From assembly GCF_030295745.1 (NCBI RefSeq), contig NZ_AP027291.1, positions 310,001-374,000 of the forward strand: a DNA stretch of 64,000 nucleotides. Reading direction: 5' to 3'. This DNA comes from Mycolicibacterium sp. TUM20985 (GTDB lineage Bacteria; Actinomycetota; Actinomycetes; Mycobacteriales; Mycobacteriaceae). Positions 8,021 to 16,233 of this stretch are shown here, piece by piece. How positions within the stretch are numbered: position 1 is the stretch's first letter; the number at the start of each line of letters is the position of its first letter. The position numbers and the translations under genes were made by a program. Under the pieces are notes generated by a model, which saw nothing but the letters and a program-made list of their open reading frames with translations, ran no database searches and was not told the DNA's origin.

Positions 8021-9274
8021 GTGATCGACCTCAAGCTTCTGCGTGACGATCCCGACCGGGTCCGCGCGTCGCAGCGGGCGCGGGGCGAGGACCCCGCCCT
8101 CGTCGACGTGCTGCTGAACGCCGACGCGTCGAGGCGTTCCGCGATCTCCGCCGCCGACGGGCTGCGGGCCGACCAGAAGACGGCCAGCAAGGGTGTCGGC
8201 GGGGCGTCCCCCGACGAACGGCCCGCCCTGCTGGCCCGCGCGAAGGAACTCGCGGAAGCCGTGAAGGCCGCCGAGGCGGAGCAGGCCGCGGCCGAGACCG
8301 CGTTCACGGCGGCTCACATGGCCCTCCCGAACGTCGTCATCGAGGGTGTGCCCGCGGGCGGGGAAGACGACTACGTGGTTCTCGACGTGGTCGGCGACCC
8401 GCCGGCGATCGAGGACCCCAGGGATCACCTGGAGATCGGCGAGTCGCTCGGGATGATCGACATGCAGCGGGGCGCCAAGGTGTCGGGCTCACGCTTCTAC
8501 TTCCTCACCGGCTTCGGCGCGCTGCTGCAACTCGGCCTGATGCAGCTCGCGGTCAAGCTCGCCGGGGAGAACGACCACACGCTCGTCATCCCGCCGGTGC
8601 TGGTGCGCCCGGAGGTGATGTCGGGCACCGGCTTCCTCGGTGCACACGCCGACGAGATCTACAAGCTCGAAGCCGACGACATGTACCTCGTCGGCACGTC
8701 GGAGGTACCACTCGCCGGGTACCACGCCGACGAGATCATCGACCTGTCCGCGGGGCCGCGGCGCTATGCGGGCTGGTCGTCGTGCTTTCGGCGCGAGGCG
8801 GGCAGTTACGGCAAGGACACCCGCGGCATCATCCGCGTGCACCAGTTCGACAAGGTGGAGGCCTTCGTCTACTGCAAGCCCGAAGACGCCGCGGCAGAGC
8901 ATCAGCGGCTGCTGGACCTCGAGCGCCGGATGCTCGCGTTGATCGAGGTGCCCTACCGGGTGATCGATACTGCCGCAGGCGATCTGGGGTCCTCAGCCGC
9001 CCGCAAGTTCGACTGTGAGGCCTGGGTCCCGTCACAGGGCGCGTACCGCGAACTGACGTCGACCTCGAACTGCACCACGTTCCAGGCGCGCCGGTTGTCG
9101 ACCCGCTACCGCGACGAGAACGGCAAGCCGCAGATCGCAGCGACGCTGAACGGCACACTGGCCACGACGCGTTGGCTGGTCGCCATCCTGGAGAATCACC
9201 AGCAGCCGGACGGTTCGGTCCGCATTCCCGAGGCGCTGGTGCCCTACGTAGGAAAGTCGGTGTTGACATCATGA
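8021..9274 (+). CDS. serS: Seryl-tRNA synthetase
   Basis: A 417-residue class II aminoacyl-tRNA synthetase charging tRNA-Ser. Residues 1-110 form the tRNA-binding coiled-coil arm; the catalytic core shows motif 2 ([15 protein letters not shown]... with the VHQFDKVE continuation) and motif 3 ([16 protein letters not shown]). Length is standard. The start is GTG at 8021. The 145-base upstream region shows no T-box or other leader I can recognise. The stop overlaps the next ATG (ATGA), coupling it to the FAH-like gene, unlike M. tuberculosis where different genes follow. Confidence 0.96.
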   Translation: MIDLKLLRDDPDRVRASQRARGEDPALVDVLLNADASRRSAISAADGLRADQKTASKGVGGASPDERPALLARAKELAEAVKAAEAEQAAAETAFTAAHMALPNVVIEGVPAGGEDDYVVLDVVGDPPAIEDPRDHLEIGESLGMIDMQRGAKVSGSRFYFLTGFGALLQLGLMQLAVKLAGENDHTLVIPPVLVRPEVMSGTGFLGAHADEIYKLEADDMYLVGTSEVPLAGYHADEIIDLSAGPRRYAGWSSCFRREAGSYGKDTRGIIRVHQFDKVEAFVYCKPEDAAAEHQRLLDLERRMLALIEVPYRVIDTAAGDLGSSAARKFDCEAWVPSQGAYRELTSTSNCTTFQARRLSTRYRDENGKPQIAATLNGTLATTRWLVAILENHQQPDGSVRIPEALVPYVGKSVLTS

Positions 9275-10104
9275 GCGAGACGGGACCCTCGATGTTGGAG
9301 TTGGCCGAGGCCGACCTGCGGACCTGGTTCGGCTTCGGCGTGGCGGGCAATTTCGCCGGTCACCTCGAGCAGGCCGGCGAGGCCGCCGACTTCGTCAACG
9401 TGACCAATGAGGGCACGGGCGAGGCACCGAAGGGCATCTTCCCTTGGTACGCACCGGGTTCGGACACCTTCCTGGGCGACTATCCGCTGTCGCACGACTC
9501 GATCCTGCTCCCCGACAGCGACACCCCGCTGAACCTGCAGATCGAGCCCGAGGTCGGACTGGCCTGCCACGTGACCTGGCAGGGCGACACCGTCGTATCG
9601 CTGCGACCGTTTGCGCTCGGGGCGTTCAACGACTGTTCGATCCGCCGTCCCGGCGCTCCGAAGATCAGTCACAAGAAGAACTGGGGCGCGGCCTCCAAGG
9701 GCGTGGCCGCGCAATTCTTCGACATCGGCGACCTGACGCCCGACGGGCCGACGGCCACGCTTCGGCTGGTGTGCCACCTGCGCACCGCGGACGGTAGTGA
9801 GCACGAATACGGCGTGGACAGCCCACTGCTCGGCTACTCGTACTACGGCGAAGTCCTGCTCGACTGGATCACCGAGCGTCTCGCCAACCAGAAGGGCTCG
9901 GCGGAGACGCCGCTGGAGGATGTCGGGGCGCTGATGGTCGCCTCCGGGCATCCGTCGGAGGTGCTGATCGGCATCGGCGCGACCCGCTACACCGAACTCG
10001 GCGAATCGACCTTCCTGCGACCGGGCGACGAGGCCATCGTGCGGGTGTACGACACGGCGTCCGATGCGTATTCCGAACTGCGACAAATAGTTTCGATCCG
10101 CTAG
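9271..10104 (+). CDS. DUF5718-type protein with fumarylacetoacetase-like C-terminal half
   Basis: A 277-residue soluble protein. The [11 protein letters not shown] segment and the C-terminal [28 protein letters not shown] pattern resemble the FAH-family core (acidic metal ligand followed by a strand ending in a GD turn), so a divalent-metal-dependent hydrolase or isomerase fold is likely; I assign DUF5718 from overall similarity. Reaction unknown. The ATG overlaps the serS stop, and the MOSC gene follows after 5 bases, so serS, this gene and the MOSC gene look like one transcript. Confidence 0.7.
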   Translation: MSETGPSMLELAEADLRTWFGFGVAGNFAGHLEQAGEAADFVNVTNEGTGEAPKGIFPWYAPGSDTFLGDYPLSHDSILLPDSDTPLNLQIEPEVGLACHVTWQGDTVVSLRPFALGAFNDCSIRRPGAPKISHKKNWGAASKGVAAQFFDIGDLTPDGPTATLRLVCHLRTADGSEHEYGVDSPLLGYSYYGEVLLDWITERLANQKGSAETPLEDVGALMVASGHPSEVLIGIGATRYTELGESTFLRPGDEAIVRVYDTASDAYSELRQIVSIR

Positions 10105-10109
10105 GAGAC

Positions 10110-11105
10110 ATGATGGCTGGCGTCGAGGTATCTCAGCTGTGGCGGTTCCCGGTCAAGTCGATGGGCGGACACCGCGTCGACGCGGTCCAGGTCGATCGGC
10201 GCGGTGTGCACGCCGACCGACTGTGGGCCGTGCGCGACATGCAGAACGACGTCACCGCATCCGCGCGGCGGCTGCCCAAGCTGCTGGGGTGTACGGCCGC
10301 CTACGTCATCGAACCGGGGCCCGACGCCGGACCGGGCAACGTGCCCGAGGTGACCATCACCTTCCCGGACGGTGGCGAGTGCTCGAGTTCCGATGACGCG
10401 GTGCACGGCATGCTCTCGACGTTGGTCGATCGCGAGGTTCGGCTCACCGCGCTGCCACCGCTGGAGGACACCAGCCGGCACCGCCTGTCGCTGCAGCAGT
10501 CCAAGGCGAACTTCTCGGCCACGGAAGTCCGTCGCGACTTTGGGCTCTCGGAGTCCGAGGCACTGCCGGACACCACGGTGTTCACCCCCAAGCAGATCCT
10601 CACCCTGGCGCGGTTCTCCACGCCGCCAGGCACATTCGTCGACCTCGGGCCGGTACACCTGATGAGTTCGACGAGTCTGGCGTCGCTCTCGACGGGCGCC
10701 GAAGCGGTCGACGTGCGACGGTTCCGGCCCAACGTCCTCGTCGACGTCGATCGGCCCGACGGGGAGTTTCCCGAGGAGGCGTGGGTGGGCGGCGACATCG
10801 AAATCGGCACGGCCACGATGCACGTCACGGTCAAGACGATCCGCTGCGTCGTGCCCACCAGGCCGCAACCCGGACTCGACCTGGATCGCGCCCTCACCCG
10901 GCAGCTATTGGACCGCACCGATCGCTTCCTCGGGGTGTACGCCGACGTCACCCGCCCGGGACTCCTCCGCATCGGTGACACGGTGTCGGTACAGGCCGCT
11001 GCGGCACCGGGTTCGGGCCGCCGGGCGTTGACGGCGGCAGGTCGGGTCGCGACGCGTCAGGTGCAGCGACTTCTCGAGGCCACCGTGCTGCGGGAAAAGG
11101 GTTAG
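10110..11105 (+). CDS. MOSC domain-containing protein
   Basis: A 331-residue protein. It starts with a MOSC_N beta-barrel (LWRFPVKSMGG, residues 9-19) and continues into a MOSC domain with FRPNVLVD, GGDIEIGTATMHVTVKT and the RCVVPT segment containing the conserved Cys that in this superfamily accepts sulfur or binds molybdenum cofactor. This fits mARC/YcbX-type reductases or sulfur carriers. An AGGAG at 10103-10107 precedes two adjacent ATG codons (10110 and 10113); spacing favours 10113 slightly. It overlaps the stop of the convergent PH-like gene by 4 bases. Confidence 0.83.
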   Translation: MMAGVEVSQLWRFPVKSMGGHRVDAVQVDRRGVHADRLWAVRDMQNDVTASARRLPKLLGCTAAYVIEPGPDAGPGNVPEVTITFPDGGECSSSDDAVHGMLSTLVDREVRLTALPPLEDTSRHRLSLQQSKANFSATEVRRDFGLSESEALPDTTVFTPKQILTLARFSTPPGTFVDLGPVHLMSSTSLASLSTGAEAVDVRRFRPNVLVDVDRPDGEFPEEAWVGGDIEIGTATMHVTVKTIRCVVPTRPQPGLDLDRALTRQLLDRTDRFLGVYADVTRPGLLRIGDTVSVQAAAAPGSGRRALTAAGRVATRQVQRLLEATVLREKG

Positions 11106-11473
11106 GCGCCCAGCAACTCGTCCAGGACGGCGACGAACTCGTTGGCCCGCAGCGGCGTGAAGGCGGGGCTGGGGCGGGTGCCGGGGACGTCCAGTGTCAC
11201 CAGCGTCGACTTGATCGGTCGCCATGGGTCCAAGGGGAGCCAGCGGCGCAGATCCGAACTGCCCCAGATGCGAAAGCGGTTCAGCACCAGGCCCAGTGAC
11301 TCCGCCCGGTAACCCTTGATCGACCCCAGGGGGATGACCTTCGAGGTGCCCGACGGAAAGTGGTAGCGGCGCAACGTAATCGCCCGATGGTCCAGCTGAA
11401 TCAGACCGTCGTCGTACGTTGGCGCATTCACGCCTCGACTCCCGCTCGCTCCGGTCTTCGCTCGGTCATTCAC
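11102..11473 (-). CDS. Hypothetical PH-like domain protein
   Basis: A protein of about 123 residues whose body (ITLRRYHFPSGTSKVIPL... to the VLDELLG end) looks like a bacterial PH-like beta-sandwich with a terminal helix: alternating strands, a WLPLD turn, and an FTPLRANEFVAVLDELL tail. I do not recognise a named family. The GTG at 11473 overlaps the preceding stop (GTGA) and is preferred, but residues 2-14 are translated from a probable dispersed repeat (11429-11477); a second GTG at 11431 would exclude it and give 109 residues. Part of a three-gene unit with the MBL-Rieske and kinase-like genes. Confidence 0.6.
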   Translation of the reverse strand: MNDRAKTGASGSRGVNAPTYDDGLIQLDHRAITLRRYHFPSGTSKVIPLGSIKGYRAESLGLVLNRFRIWGSSDLRRWLPLDPWRPIKSTLVTLDVPGTRPSPAFTPLRANEFVAVLDELLGA

Positions 11474-11477
11474 GCCT
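11429..11477. repeat. Short dispersed-repeat-like insertion with direct repeat ends
   Basis: An 11-base word (CATTCACGCCT) occurs at 11429 and, as CATTCACGCCT with the next base differing, again at 11467, 38 bases apart. They frame a purine/pyrimidine-skewed stretch on the minus strand (GAGCGAAGACCGGAGCGAGC...). The segment spans the junction between the MBL-Rieske stop and the PH-like gene and encodes a low-complexity AKTGASGSRG leader. I recall similar short words at many mycobacterial gene junctions, but that is memory, not a search. Confidence 0.45.
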
Positions 11478-13014
11478 TGGCGCTCCGGAGCTCGTGTCCC
11501 TTGGACGTCAGGCATCGGCCGTTGGTCAGATTCCACGACCAGCCGTGCAGGTTGCACGTCAGAGTCGTGCCGTCGATGACGCCGAACTTCGACAGGTCGG
11601 CCTTGAGGTGGGGGCACCGACGCTGAATGTCCCAGCCGTCCAACGTGATCGACGCCGAGTCGTCATGGGCTTCGGCGAACCAGCCGTCGGCATACGCGAT
11701 GCGCTCGTCGGTCAGGCACTTGAAGAACGTGTAGAGGTATTCGTTGTAACCCCCCACCCGCCACGCCGTGAAGCGGGTCGAGAGGAAGATCGTGTTGACC
11801 CAGTCCGGCTCGTCGTCGCGCAGCACCGTGCGAACCAGCTCGGGGGCGATCTCGAAGCCGTAGCGGAACTTCTCGTCGGGAACGGGTTCTCGCACCGTGC
11901 GTTTCGGGAAGTCGAGGACCACCGACTCCGGACCCATCCGGAGTTCGACGGGATAACCGATGCCGTCGCAGATCTGATCGCTCTGCAACATGATCGGCTC
12001 GAACTTGGCGCGCAGAGGTTCCAGCAGCGATTCGCCTGCGGCGGGGGCCCAGGTGGCCTTCTCGGCGGCCAGCACCGGAGCCATCCGGCGCGCGTAGTCC
12101 TCGATGTAGGCGGCCTTGCCGTTGGTGAAGATCGTCTCCGGCTCGGCGACCGGGTGGGTCAGCGAATCCTTTTGCGAGCCGGTGAATGTCGCGACCGAAC
12201 CCGGGATCATCAACAGGCCGCCATCATGACCGTGAGTGGTCAACTGGTCGAGGAACACCACCTCGTCGGGGAAGATGTTGGCCGGGTCGCCGTGGTCGTC
12301 GTTGAGGTCCCGCAGCGCGGGATCGAGGAAGCACGGCGGGCCGGCCGACGGGACCACCCAGGTGGCGCCGACCTGGGCGATGTACTGCCGGCAACGGTCC
12401 ATCTGACGCTGGCGCTTCTGAATGCCGAACGCCTCCTTGGCGCGGTCGGGCATGTCGTAGACCATGGGGTACCAGATCGCGCCGGAGTACTGCAGCATGT
12501 GGACGTCGACATGGCCGAATTCGGACTCGAGGACCTCGAGATCGGTGGGCCGGGCGTCGTTCATGTTGAATGCGACCGTCTCGCCGTCGGAGACCACGAG
12601 CCCGGAATCGCCGATGGGGCCGTCGGCCGGGGCGCGCAGCGCGATGATCATGACCTCGAGGTCACCCTTCTCCCCGGTGAGGCGGTGCTTCACCGAGTTG
12701 GTCGTCTCGAAGAACCGGTGGAAGCCGAGCGCTTCGAGCGCGCGACGTAGGTCGGGCACCGGGTAGTCGGGCAGCAGGACGACGGCGTCCTTGCTGACGT
12801 GGGCCGCCAGCAGCGCCGGATCGAAGTGGTCCTTGTGCAGGTGGCTGACGTAGAGGTAGTCGCAGTCGCCGAGGGCGTCCCAGTCCAGCTGGCTGTTGTC
12901 CGGGAACGGGAACCACGACGCGAAGTAGGCGGGGTTCACCCATGGATCGCACAGAATGCTCCCGGCGCTGGTGTCGATCCGGAAGCCCGCGTGTCCCACG
13001 CTTGTGACCTGCAC
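11470..13014 (-). CDS. Metallo-beta-lactamase-fold protein fused to a C-terminal Rieske domain (Rv3818-like)
   Basis: A 514-residue soluble fusion. The N-terminal UlaG/NAPE-PLD-like metallo-beta-lactamase domain has HLHKDH at 58-63, giving the dinuclear metal ligands H58, H60, D62 and H63. The C-terminal Rieske [2Fe-2S] domain has CPH, then 17 residues, then CNLH, the standard ligand set. The same pair of domains in other order occurs in CMP-Neu5Ac hydroxylase; M. tuberculosis Rv3818 is the positional counterpart. The substrate is unknown; an oxygenase-like or lipid/sugar-nucleotide modifying role is inference. It follows the kinase-like gene (37-base gap) and overlaps the PH-like gene. Confidence 0.88.
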   Translation of the reverse strand: MQVTSVGHAGFRIDTSAGSILCDPWVNPAYFASWFPFPDNSQLDWDALGDCDYLYVSHLHKDHFDPALLAAHVSKDAVVLLPDYPVPDLRRALEALGFHRFFETTNSVKHRLTGEKGDLEVMIIALRAPADGPIGDSGLVVSDGETVAFNMNDARPTDLEVLESEFGHVDVHMLQYSGAIWYPMVYDMPDRAKEAFGIQKRQRQMDRCRQYIAQVGATWVVPSAGPPCFLDPALRDLNDDHGDPANIFPDEVVFLDQLTTHGHDGGLLMIPGSVATFTGSQKDSLTHPVAEPETIFTNGKAAYIEDYARRMAPVLAAEKATWAPAAGESLLEPLRAKFEPIMLQSDQICDGIGYPVELRMGPESVVLDFPKRTVREPVPDEKFRYGFEIAPELVRTVLRDDEPDWVNTIFLSTRFTAWRVGGYNEYLYTFFKCLTDERIAYADGWFAEAHDDSASITLDGWDIQRRCPHLKADLSKFGVIDGTTLTCNLHGWSWNLTNGRCLTSKGHELRSAKA

Positions 13015-13051
13015 TTACTGCCTTCCCTACGAGATATGCGTCGTTCCGATC

Positions 13052-13735
13052 CTACCGAAGGCCGCCCGCCCGCCGCGCCCAGCACTGCCGGTAGTAGTCG
13101 ACGCGGTCGTCGTCGGAATCGATCTCGTACTCGTCGTAGAACTCTGCATCGAACCCCGGCCCGAAGTGCGCCTCGATCGACGACGTGGCGATCGCGAGAT
13201 CCGCCCACCGATCCGCCACGCCGAGATAGGCCAGGTGGATGGTTCCGCTGCACTGGGCGTCGTCGGCGACGATGGTGTTGGGTGCCAATGCAGCGCCGTG
13301 GCAGACGACGAGCAGGTCTGCCGGTGGCGCGTCATGGGGCACCCAGGACGGCGCACCGAACGGACACGTCTTGATTGGCGCCGACCGATGCAGGAGGCGA
13401 AGTCCCTGCGCGATCGCGCGCGTCGAGGTGCGCGGCCGCTTGATCCAGTGCGGGCCGACGGCTGACAGGCCCGGCAGCGCCGCGGTGTGCAGCCAGTTCG
13501 GGCCGGACGACAGCACCCGCGGCACCGGGCGGTAGTCGATGGCCCAACTTGTGCGCTGCGCTTCCGCGACCAGCAACGGGGCCTGTTCGTCACCACAGAT
13601 CTTCACGAACTCCTCGCCCGCGAGCGAGAACGTGGTGCCTCCGAGCTCGTTGACCCTGACCGCGGTTATCTCGCGGCCCGCCGCTAGTTCGACGACGACG
13701 TTCGGAACGTTCGCGGATGTAACGGGGACGGTCAT
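13052..13735 (-). CDS. Aminoglycoside-phosphotransferase-like protein lacking catalytic aspartates (Rv3817-like)
   Basis: A 227-residue APH(3')-like protein. Fold landmarks are kept: a lysine in EEFVKICG (K45), the CHG...APN loop (H146, N153) and LGVADRWADLA (171-181). However, the Brenner HGD loop reads HGA (A148 in place of the catalytic base) and the metal-binding Asp of the following ID segment reads IH (H167). It is therefore probably not an active kinase. The ATG at 13735 is chosen because residues upstream show no family similarity. It heads the unit with the MBL-Rieske and PH-like genes and diverges from the acyltransferase genes across 67 bases. M. tuberculosis Rv3817 is the positional counterpart. 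Confidence 0.82.
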   Translation of the reverse strand: MTVPVTSANVPNVVVELAAGREITAVRVNELGGTTFSLAGEEFVKICGDEQAPLLVAEAQRTSWAIDYRPVPRVLSSGPNWLHTAALPGLSAVGPHWIKRPRTSTRAIAQGLRLLHRSAPIKTCPFGAPSWVPHDAPPADLLVVCHGAALAPNTIVADDAQCSGTIHLAYLGVADRWADLAIATSSIEAHFGPGFDAEFYDEYEIDSDDDRVDYYRQCWARRAGGLR

Positions 13736-13802
13736 GGTGCATACCCTCCCACGTGCGGGCCTCCTCACCCTCGAGCCGCGCACCAGCACTAGGCTATCTG
13801 TC

Positions 13803-14660
13803 GTGGAGCCGGTATACGGAACTGTCATCAAGCTCGCCCGCGGCGTGTGGCGGCTGCAGGGGCTGACGTTCACGGTCAACGGCGTTGAGCACCTGCCCGT
13901 CACCGGCGGCGCCGTCATCGCGATCAACCACACCAGCTACTTCGACTTCACCTTCGCTGGTCTGCCGGCCTATGAGCAGGGCCTCGGCCGGAAGGTTCGG
14001 TTCATGGCCAAGCGCGAGGTCTTCGACTCCCGCGTCACCGGCCCCATCATGCGCAGTCTGCGCCACATCCCGGTGGACCGGAACAGCGGTGCGGCCTCCT
14101 TCGCCGAGGCCTGCCAGAGACTCAAGGAAGGCGAGCTCGTCGGCGTCTACCCGGAGGCGACGATCAGCCGGAGCTTCGAGATCAAGGAGTTCAAGTCGGG
14201 TGCCGCGCGCATGGCGATCGCGGCCGACGTGCCCATCGTCCCGCACATCGTGTGGGGTGCTCAGCGCATCTGGACCAAGGGACACCCGCGAAAGATGCTG
14301 CGGCCCAAGGTGCCGATCTCCGTCACGGTGGGTGAGCCGATCATGCCCACGCTGCCCGCCGCCGAGCTGACGTCGCTGCTGCACTCACGCATGCAGCACC
14401 TCCTCGAGCAGGCCCAGGTCGCCTATGGTCAGCACCCGGCGGGTGAGTTCTGGGTGCCGCGCCGGTTGGGTGGCGGCGCACCGACTCTCGCCGAGGCGGA
14501 CCGGATGGATGCGGAGGAGGCGGCCGAGAAGGCCGCCCGCCGCGACGAGCGCTTGCGCGAGGAGCAGTCCACTTCGGACGAGCGCTTGCGCGAGGAGCAG
14601 TCCACTTCGGACGAGCGCTTGCGCGAGGAGCAGTCGGGTCCGGACGAGTCATCGGGATAG
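13803..14660 (+). CDS. PlsC-type 1-acylglycerol-3-phosphate acyltransferase-like protein with C-terminal repeats
   Basis: A 285-residue acyltransferase. The HX4D catalytic motif is NHTSYFD (H43, D48) and the phosphate-binding block is VYPEATIS. The family transfers acyl groups to lysophosphatidate or related acceptors at the membrane. Start GTG at 13803, by alignment with the paralog that follows. The C-terminus is odd: three tandem copies of an 11-residue unit, DERLREEQSTS, encoded by 33-base repeats (14544-14642). Counterpart of M. tuberculosis Rv3816c/Rv3815c. The paralog starts 7 bases after the stop, so both are one transcript with the HAD gene. Confidence 0.87.
   Translation: MEPVYGTVIKLARGVWRLQGLTFTVNGVEHLPVTGGAVIAINHTSYFDFTFAGLPAYEQGLGRKVRFMAKREVFDSRVTGPIMRSLRHIPVDRNSGAASFAEACQRLKEGELVGVYPEATISRSFEIKEFKSGAARMAIAADVPIVPHIVWGAQRIWTKGHPRKMLRPKVPISVTVGEPIMPTLPAAELTSLLHSRMQHLLEQAQVAYGQHPAGEFWVPRRLGGGAPTLAEADRMDAEEAAEKAARRDERLREEQSTSDERLREEQSTSDERLREEQSGPDESSG
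14544..14642 (+). repeat. Three tandem 33-base repeats inside an acyltransferase gene
   Basis: Units begin at 14544, 14577 and 14610; the first two are identical and the third diverges in its last 7-8 bases. A partial fourth unit (GACGAG) follows. Each is exactly 11 codons, so the frame is kept. The core word CGAGCGCTTGCGCGAGGAGC also occurs, with one change, in an intergenic region at 28161-28182, indicating a dispersed repeat that has entered and expanded inside a gene. Confidence 0.85.
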
Positions 14661-14667
14661 TGACCGC

Positions 14668-15414
14668 ATGGAACCGGTCTTCCGAGCCTTGGAGATCGCC
14701 GCCGGCATGCTGGTGCGAGCCACCGGCACGCGAATCACGTTCCGTGACGTCGAGAACATCCCGGCCGCCGGCGGCGCGGTGATTGCCATCAACCACACCG
14801 GGTACCTCGACTTCATTCCGGCCGCACTGGCCGCCAAGGCGCGCGGGCGGCGGATGCGCTTCATGATCAAATCCGAGATGCAGAGGGTGACGGCCGTCGG
14901 CTTCCTCATCAGGCACACCAAGACCATCCCGGTGGACCGGCGCGCGGGCGCCGGCGCGTATGCCGCCGCCGTGGCCCGGCTCCGTGAAGGGGAGATCGTC
15001 GGCGTCTACCCGGAGGCCACGATCAGCCGAAGCTTCGAGCTCAAGGACTTCAAGACCGGTGCCTCGCGCATGGCGCAGGAGGCGCAGGTGCCGATCGTCC
15101 CCCTCATCGTCTGGGGCGCTCATCGCATCTGGACCAAGGATCGTCCGAAGAACTTGGGACGCAAGAAGATTCCGATCACGGTCGCGGTCGGGTCGGCCTT
15201 GCCGCCGACCGGGACCGCGAAGGAACTGACCGAGGAGCTCCGCGGGCGGATGACCGGACTGCTATTCGACGTCCAGCGGTCCTACGACCACCCGAGCGGT
15301 GCCTACTGGGTGCCACACCGGCTCGGCGGGAGCGCGCCCACCATGGACGAGGCGCACACCCGCGAAGAGGCCGAACCGATCGAACGCGTACGCAGGGACT
15401 CGGAGAACCACTAG
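14668..15414 (+). CDS. PlsC-type acyltransferase, second paralog
   Basis: A 248-residue acyltransferase closely related to the preceding gene: NHTGYLD (H43, D48) and VYPEATIS are both present, with near-identical flanking text, so the pair arose by duplication. It lacks the repeated tail. M. tuberculosis has three such genes here (Rv3814c-Rv3816c); this window has two. The start ATG lies 7 bases after the previous stop; the TAG stop shares a base with the GTG of the HAD gene. Probable role in phospholipid or glycolipid acylation at the inner membrane; acceptor unknown. Confidence 0.87.
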   Translation: MEPVFRALEIAAGMLVRATGTRITFRDVENIPAAGGAVIAINHTGYLDFIPAALAAKARGRRMRFMIKSEMQRVTAVGFLIRHTKTIPVDRRAGAGAYAAAVARLREGEIVGVYPEATISRSFELKDFKTGASRMAQEAQVPIVPLIVWGAHRIWTKDRPKNLGRKKIPITVAVGSALPPTGTAKELTEELRGRMTGLLFDVQRSYDHPSGAYWVPHRLGGSAPTMDEAHTREEAEPIERVRRDSENH

Positions 15415-16226
15415 TGCTGCCACTACTCATCGCCACCGACGTCGACGGCACCCTCCTCGACGAGGACGAGCTCGTCACACCCCGCACCAAGGCCGCCGTG
15501 CTGGCTGCGGTGGACGCGGGCACCAAGTTCGTCCTCGCGACGGGCCGGCCACCGCGCTGGATCTCACCGGTCGTGGAGGCGCTCGGCTTCGCCCCCATGG
15601 CGGTGTGCGCCAACGGTGCGGTGCTGTACGACTCGGCGACCGACTGCATCCTGTCGGCGCAGACGTTGTCGACCGACGTGCTCGCTCAGCTGGCCGAGGT
15701 GGCCACGCGCGTCATTCCCGGGGCGGGGCTCGCGGTCGAACGCGTGGGCCGCAGTGCGCACGACGCCGCGACGCCGCAGTTCCTCAGCTCACCCGGATAC
15801 GAGCATGCCTGGCTCAATCCCGACAACACCGAGGTGTCACTGGCCGACGTACTCGGTGAGCCAGCGGTCAAACTGCTGATCCGCATGGCAGGCGCCCGCA
15901 GTGCCGACATGGCGGCGGCGCTCGCCCCGCACATCGGGATCGGGGGCGATCTGACCTACTCGACCAACAACGGTCTGATCGAAGTGGTGCCGCTGGGCAT
16001 CAGCAAGGCGACCGGCGTCGACGAGGTCGCCCGACCGCTGGGCATCACGGCCGATGACGTCATCGCGTTCGGGGACATGCCCAACGACATTCCGATGCTG
16101 CGCTGGGCGGGTCTCGGGGTGGCGATGGGCAATGCCCATCCCGAGGCGAAAGCCGCCGCCGACGAAGTCACGACGCCGAACACGGACGACGGGTTGGCCC
16201 GCGTCCTCGAACGCTGGTGGCTCTAG
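15414..16226 (+). CDS. Cof-type HAD-family phosphatase
   Basis: A 270-residue HAD IIB hydrolase. Motif I is ATDVDGTLLDE with nucleophile D9 and acid D11; motif IV is FGDMPNDIPML near the C-terminus, typical of Cof-like sugar-phosphate or nucleotide phosphatases. Its GTG overlaps the acyltransferase stop by one base, so it is translationally coupled; a lipid-linked or glycerophosphate substrate is conceivable from that context, not shown. Counterpart of M. tuberculosis Rv3813c. It converges on the amidase gene with 7 bases between stops. Confidence 0.88.
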   Translation: MLPLLIATDVDGTLLDEDELVTPRTKAAVLAAVDAGTKFVLATGRPPRWISPVVEALGFAPMAVCANGAVLYDSATDCILSAQTLSTDVLAQLAEVATRVIPGAGLAVERVGRSAHDAATPQFLSSPGYEHAWLNPDNTEVSLADVLGEPAVKLLIRMAGARSADMAAALAPHIGIGGDLTYSTNNGLIEVVPLGISKATGVDEVARPLGITADDVIAFGDMPNDIPMLRWAGLGVAMGNAHPEAKAAADEVTTPNTDDGLARVLERWWL

Positions 16227-16233
16227 GTCCCCG

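Noticed and set aside
14544..14642. Possible CRISPR or transposon end
   Set aside because: Units are contiguous, 33 bases and in frame with the acyltransferase; no spacer or transposase.
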